Of a stretch of 64,000 nt of DNA, positions 63,203 to 64,000 are shown piece by piece. Origin of the DNA: Physcomitrium patens (Eukaryota > Streptophyta > Bryopsida > Funariales > Funariaceae); NCBI RefSeq assembly GCF_000002425.4, contig NC_037256.1, positions 4,724,620 through 4,788,619 of the forward strand, read 5' to 3'. Numbering within the stretch: the stretch's first letter is position 1; each line of letters begins with the position of its first letter. A program made the position numbers and the translations under genes. A model generated the notes under the pieces. That model was given only the letters and a program-made list of their open reading frames with translations. It did not search any database and was not told the origin of the DNA.

Positions 63203-64000
63203 CTGCAAAACACAGGGAGCAACATCAAGTACTATTCCACAGAAGTTTCATTTATTCGCAAGATAAAAAAGACACAATCAAACAAACAAACAAAAAAAAC
63301 GACGAGCTCCAATTACGAACATCTTTAGACGGTACACTCCTAAAACAAGAGTTTATTACCAAGTATCAGACGGATTTTATCAAGTTTCCTTGAACAGTAA
63401 AAAGAGTCAAAGTTGCTCATTCGTAACATTTATATCGCTCAGTTTTAATTTAAAGTCAATGCCAATCTCAATGTAATATATCCTTTTGATTGATGTGTTC
63501 AAGGAACAATCAAACACATACTCAATGATGGAACGATGTCCCGAAAAGAAAGAATTTAAAAACAAACAAACAAACAAAGCCGCTCAGAATTGAAGAAACA
63601 CTTGCCTTTATCAAGGTGCTTTCAAAGTTCAACCAAACTCTAACCCTAAACAAATTCTAGAGGAACCGAGCGTTGCACAGACCTTCACTCATTGAATGAT
63701 CAAGAGTTGTATCTCTTAATGGCCAGCGCAACGCTCTGATTTTATCTCCCGCAACGTAACAGAATTCATTCTCTCTAAACCTCCCTAAACATCTCCCTCC
63801 ATATTCTGCAGCCTAGTACAGATAGAACTCTGGACCCCTTCGTATTACACAGCACCAGCCAAATACCCATCAAGACTTTAAGAACGAAACTGTTCACATA
63901 TTTTAAGTGTAACTTCCCCTTGAGTAGCAATTACATATTTCGACAACCCAGCTGAGAAAGAGTAAAATTTCGCAAATGTTGATGGTCAATTTCTAATCGT
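63203..64000 (-). promoter_or_regulatory. Upstream region of PP4R3: leader, missing first exon, promoter
   Basis: The first recognised PP4R3 exon starts at a good acceptor (TTTTGCAG) in phase 0, so an exon with the ATG and a phase-0 donor must lie upstream. Candidates on the minus strand include an ATG with residues MNS before a GTTACG donor and one with MEGD before GTTTAG, both near 63760-63820. Neither donor is strong. A good-looking GC donor (AAAG|GCAAGT) near 63605 fits a leader exon. The true start may also be beyond the window. Confidence 0.35.

Noticed and set aside
1-64000. tRNA, rRNA, known microRNA precursors, CRISPR arrays
   Set aside because: I looked for tRNA T-loop sequences, well-known plant microRNA sequences and regular spaced repeats and found none that I could support. 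A covariance-model search would be needed to exclude small RNAs.

Overview
The window is nuclear DNA of a land plant, most likely a moss with a Physcomitrium-type genome. The evidence is plant-specific transcription factor families (BES1/BZR1 and MYB-CC), genes with many short introns, long AT-rich intergenic blocks full of (AT)n microsatellites, and old Ty3/Gypsy remnants. The species is inferred, not proven. The genes sit in GC-richer islands inside very AT-rich DNA.

Layout: (1) 1.2-11.8 kb holds a decayed Gypsy element on the minus strand, with readable gag, zinc knuckles, protease, RT, RNase H and integrase, plus an extra coiled-coil reading frame beyond integrase. (2) 14.3-15.45 kb is a GC-rich island with no recognisable protein. 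(3) 19.0-22.6 kb holds two tandem, same-strand REV7/MAD2L2-type HORMA genes of five coding exons each. (4) 23-29 kb is AT-rich and includes a cluster of nine W-box motifs. (5) 31.2-32.7 kb is a two-exon BES1/BZR1-family gene (+). (6) 33.9-36.9 kb is a convergent MYB-CC (PHR-like) gene (-) of about eight coding exons. (7) 39.05-45.83 kb is a second decayed Gypsy element (+) with a clear LTR pair, inserted upstream of the MYB-CC gene. (8) 47.6-48.9 kb is a second GC-rich island without a recognised gene. (9) 53.1-63.2 kb is the protein phosphatase 4 regulatory subunit 3 (SMEK/PP4R3) gene (-), with 24 resolved coding exons; its start codon is not identified.

The genes do not form a pathway. By family they serve translesion synthesis (REV7), brassinosteroid-type or related transcription (BES1/BZR1), phosphate-response-type transcription (MYB-CC), and PP4 phosphatase targeting (PP4R3). 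I found no convincing new biological system. The most interesting features are the REV7 tandem pair, which has one strongly divergent 34-residue block and a GC-AG intron in one copy; a 26-bp perfect palindrome in the BES1 coding sequence; the W-box cluster; an intronic inverted repeat in PP4R3; and the extra reading frame of the first Gypsy element. Exon borders were set by reading splice sites and protein homology from memory, without alignment software.
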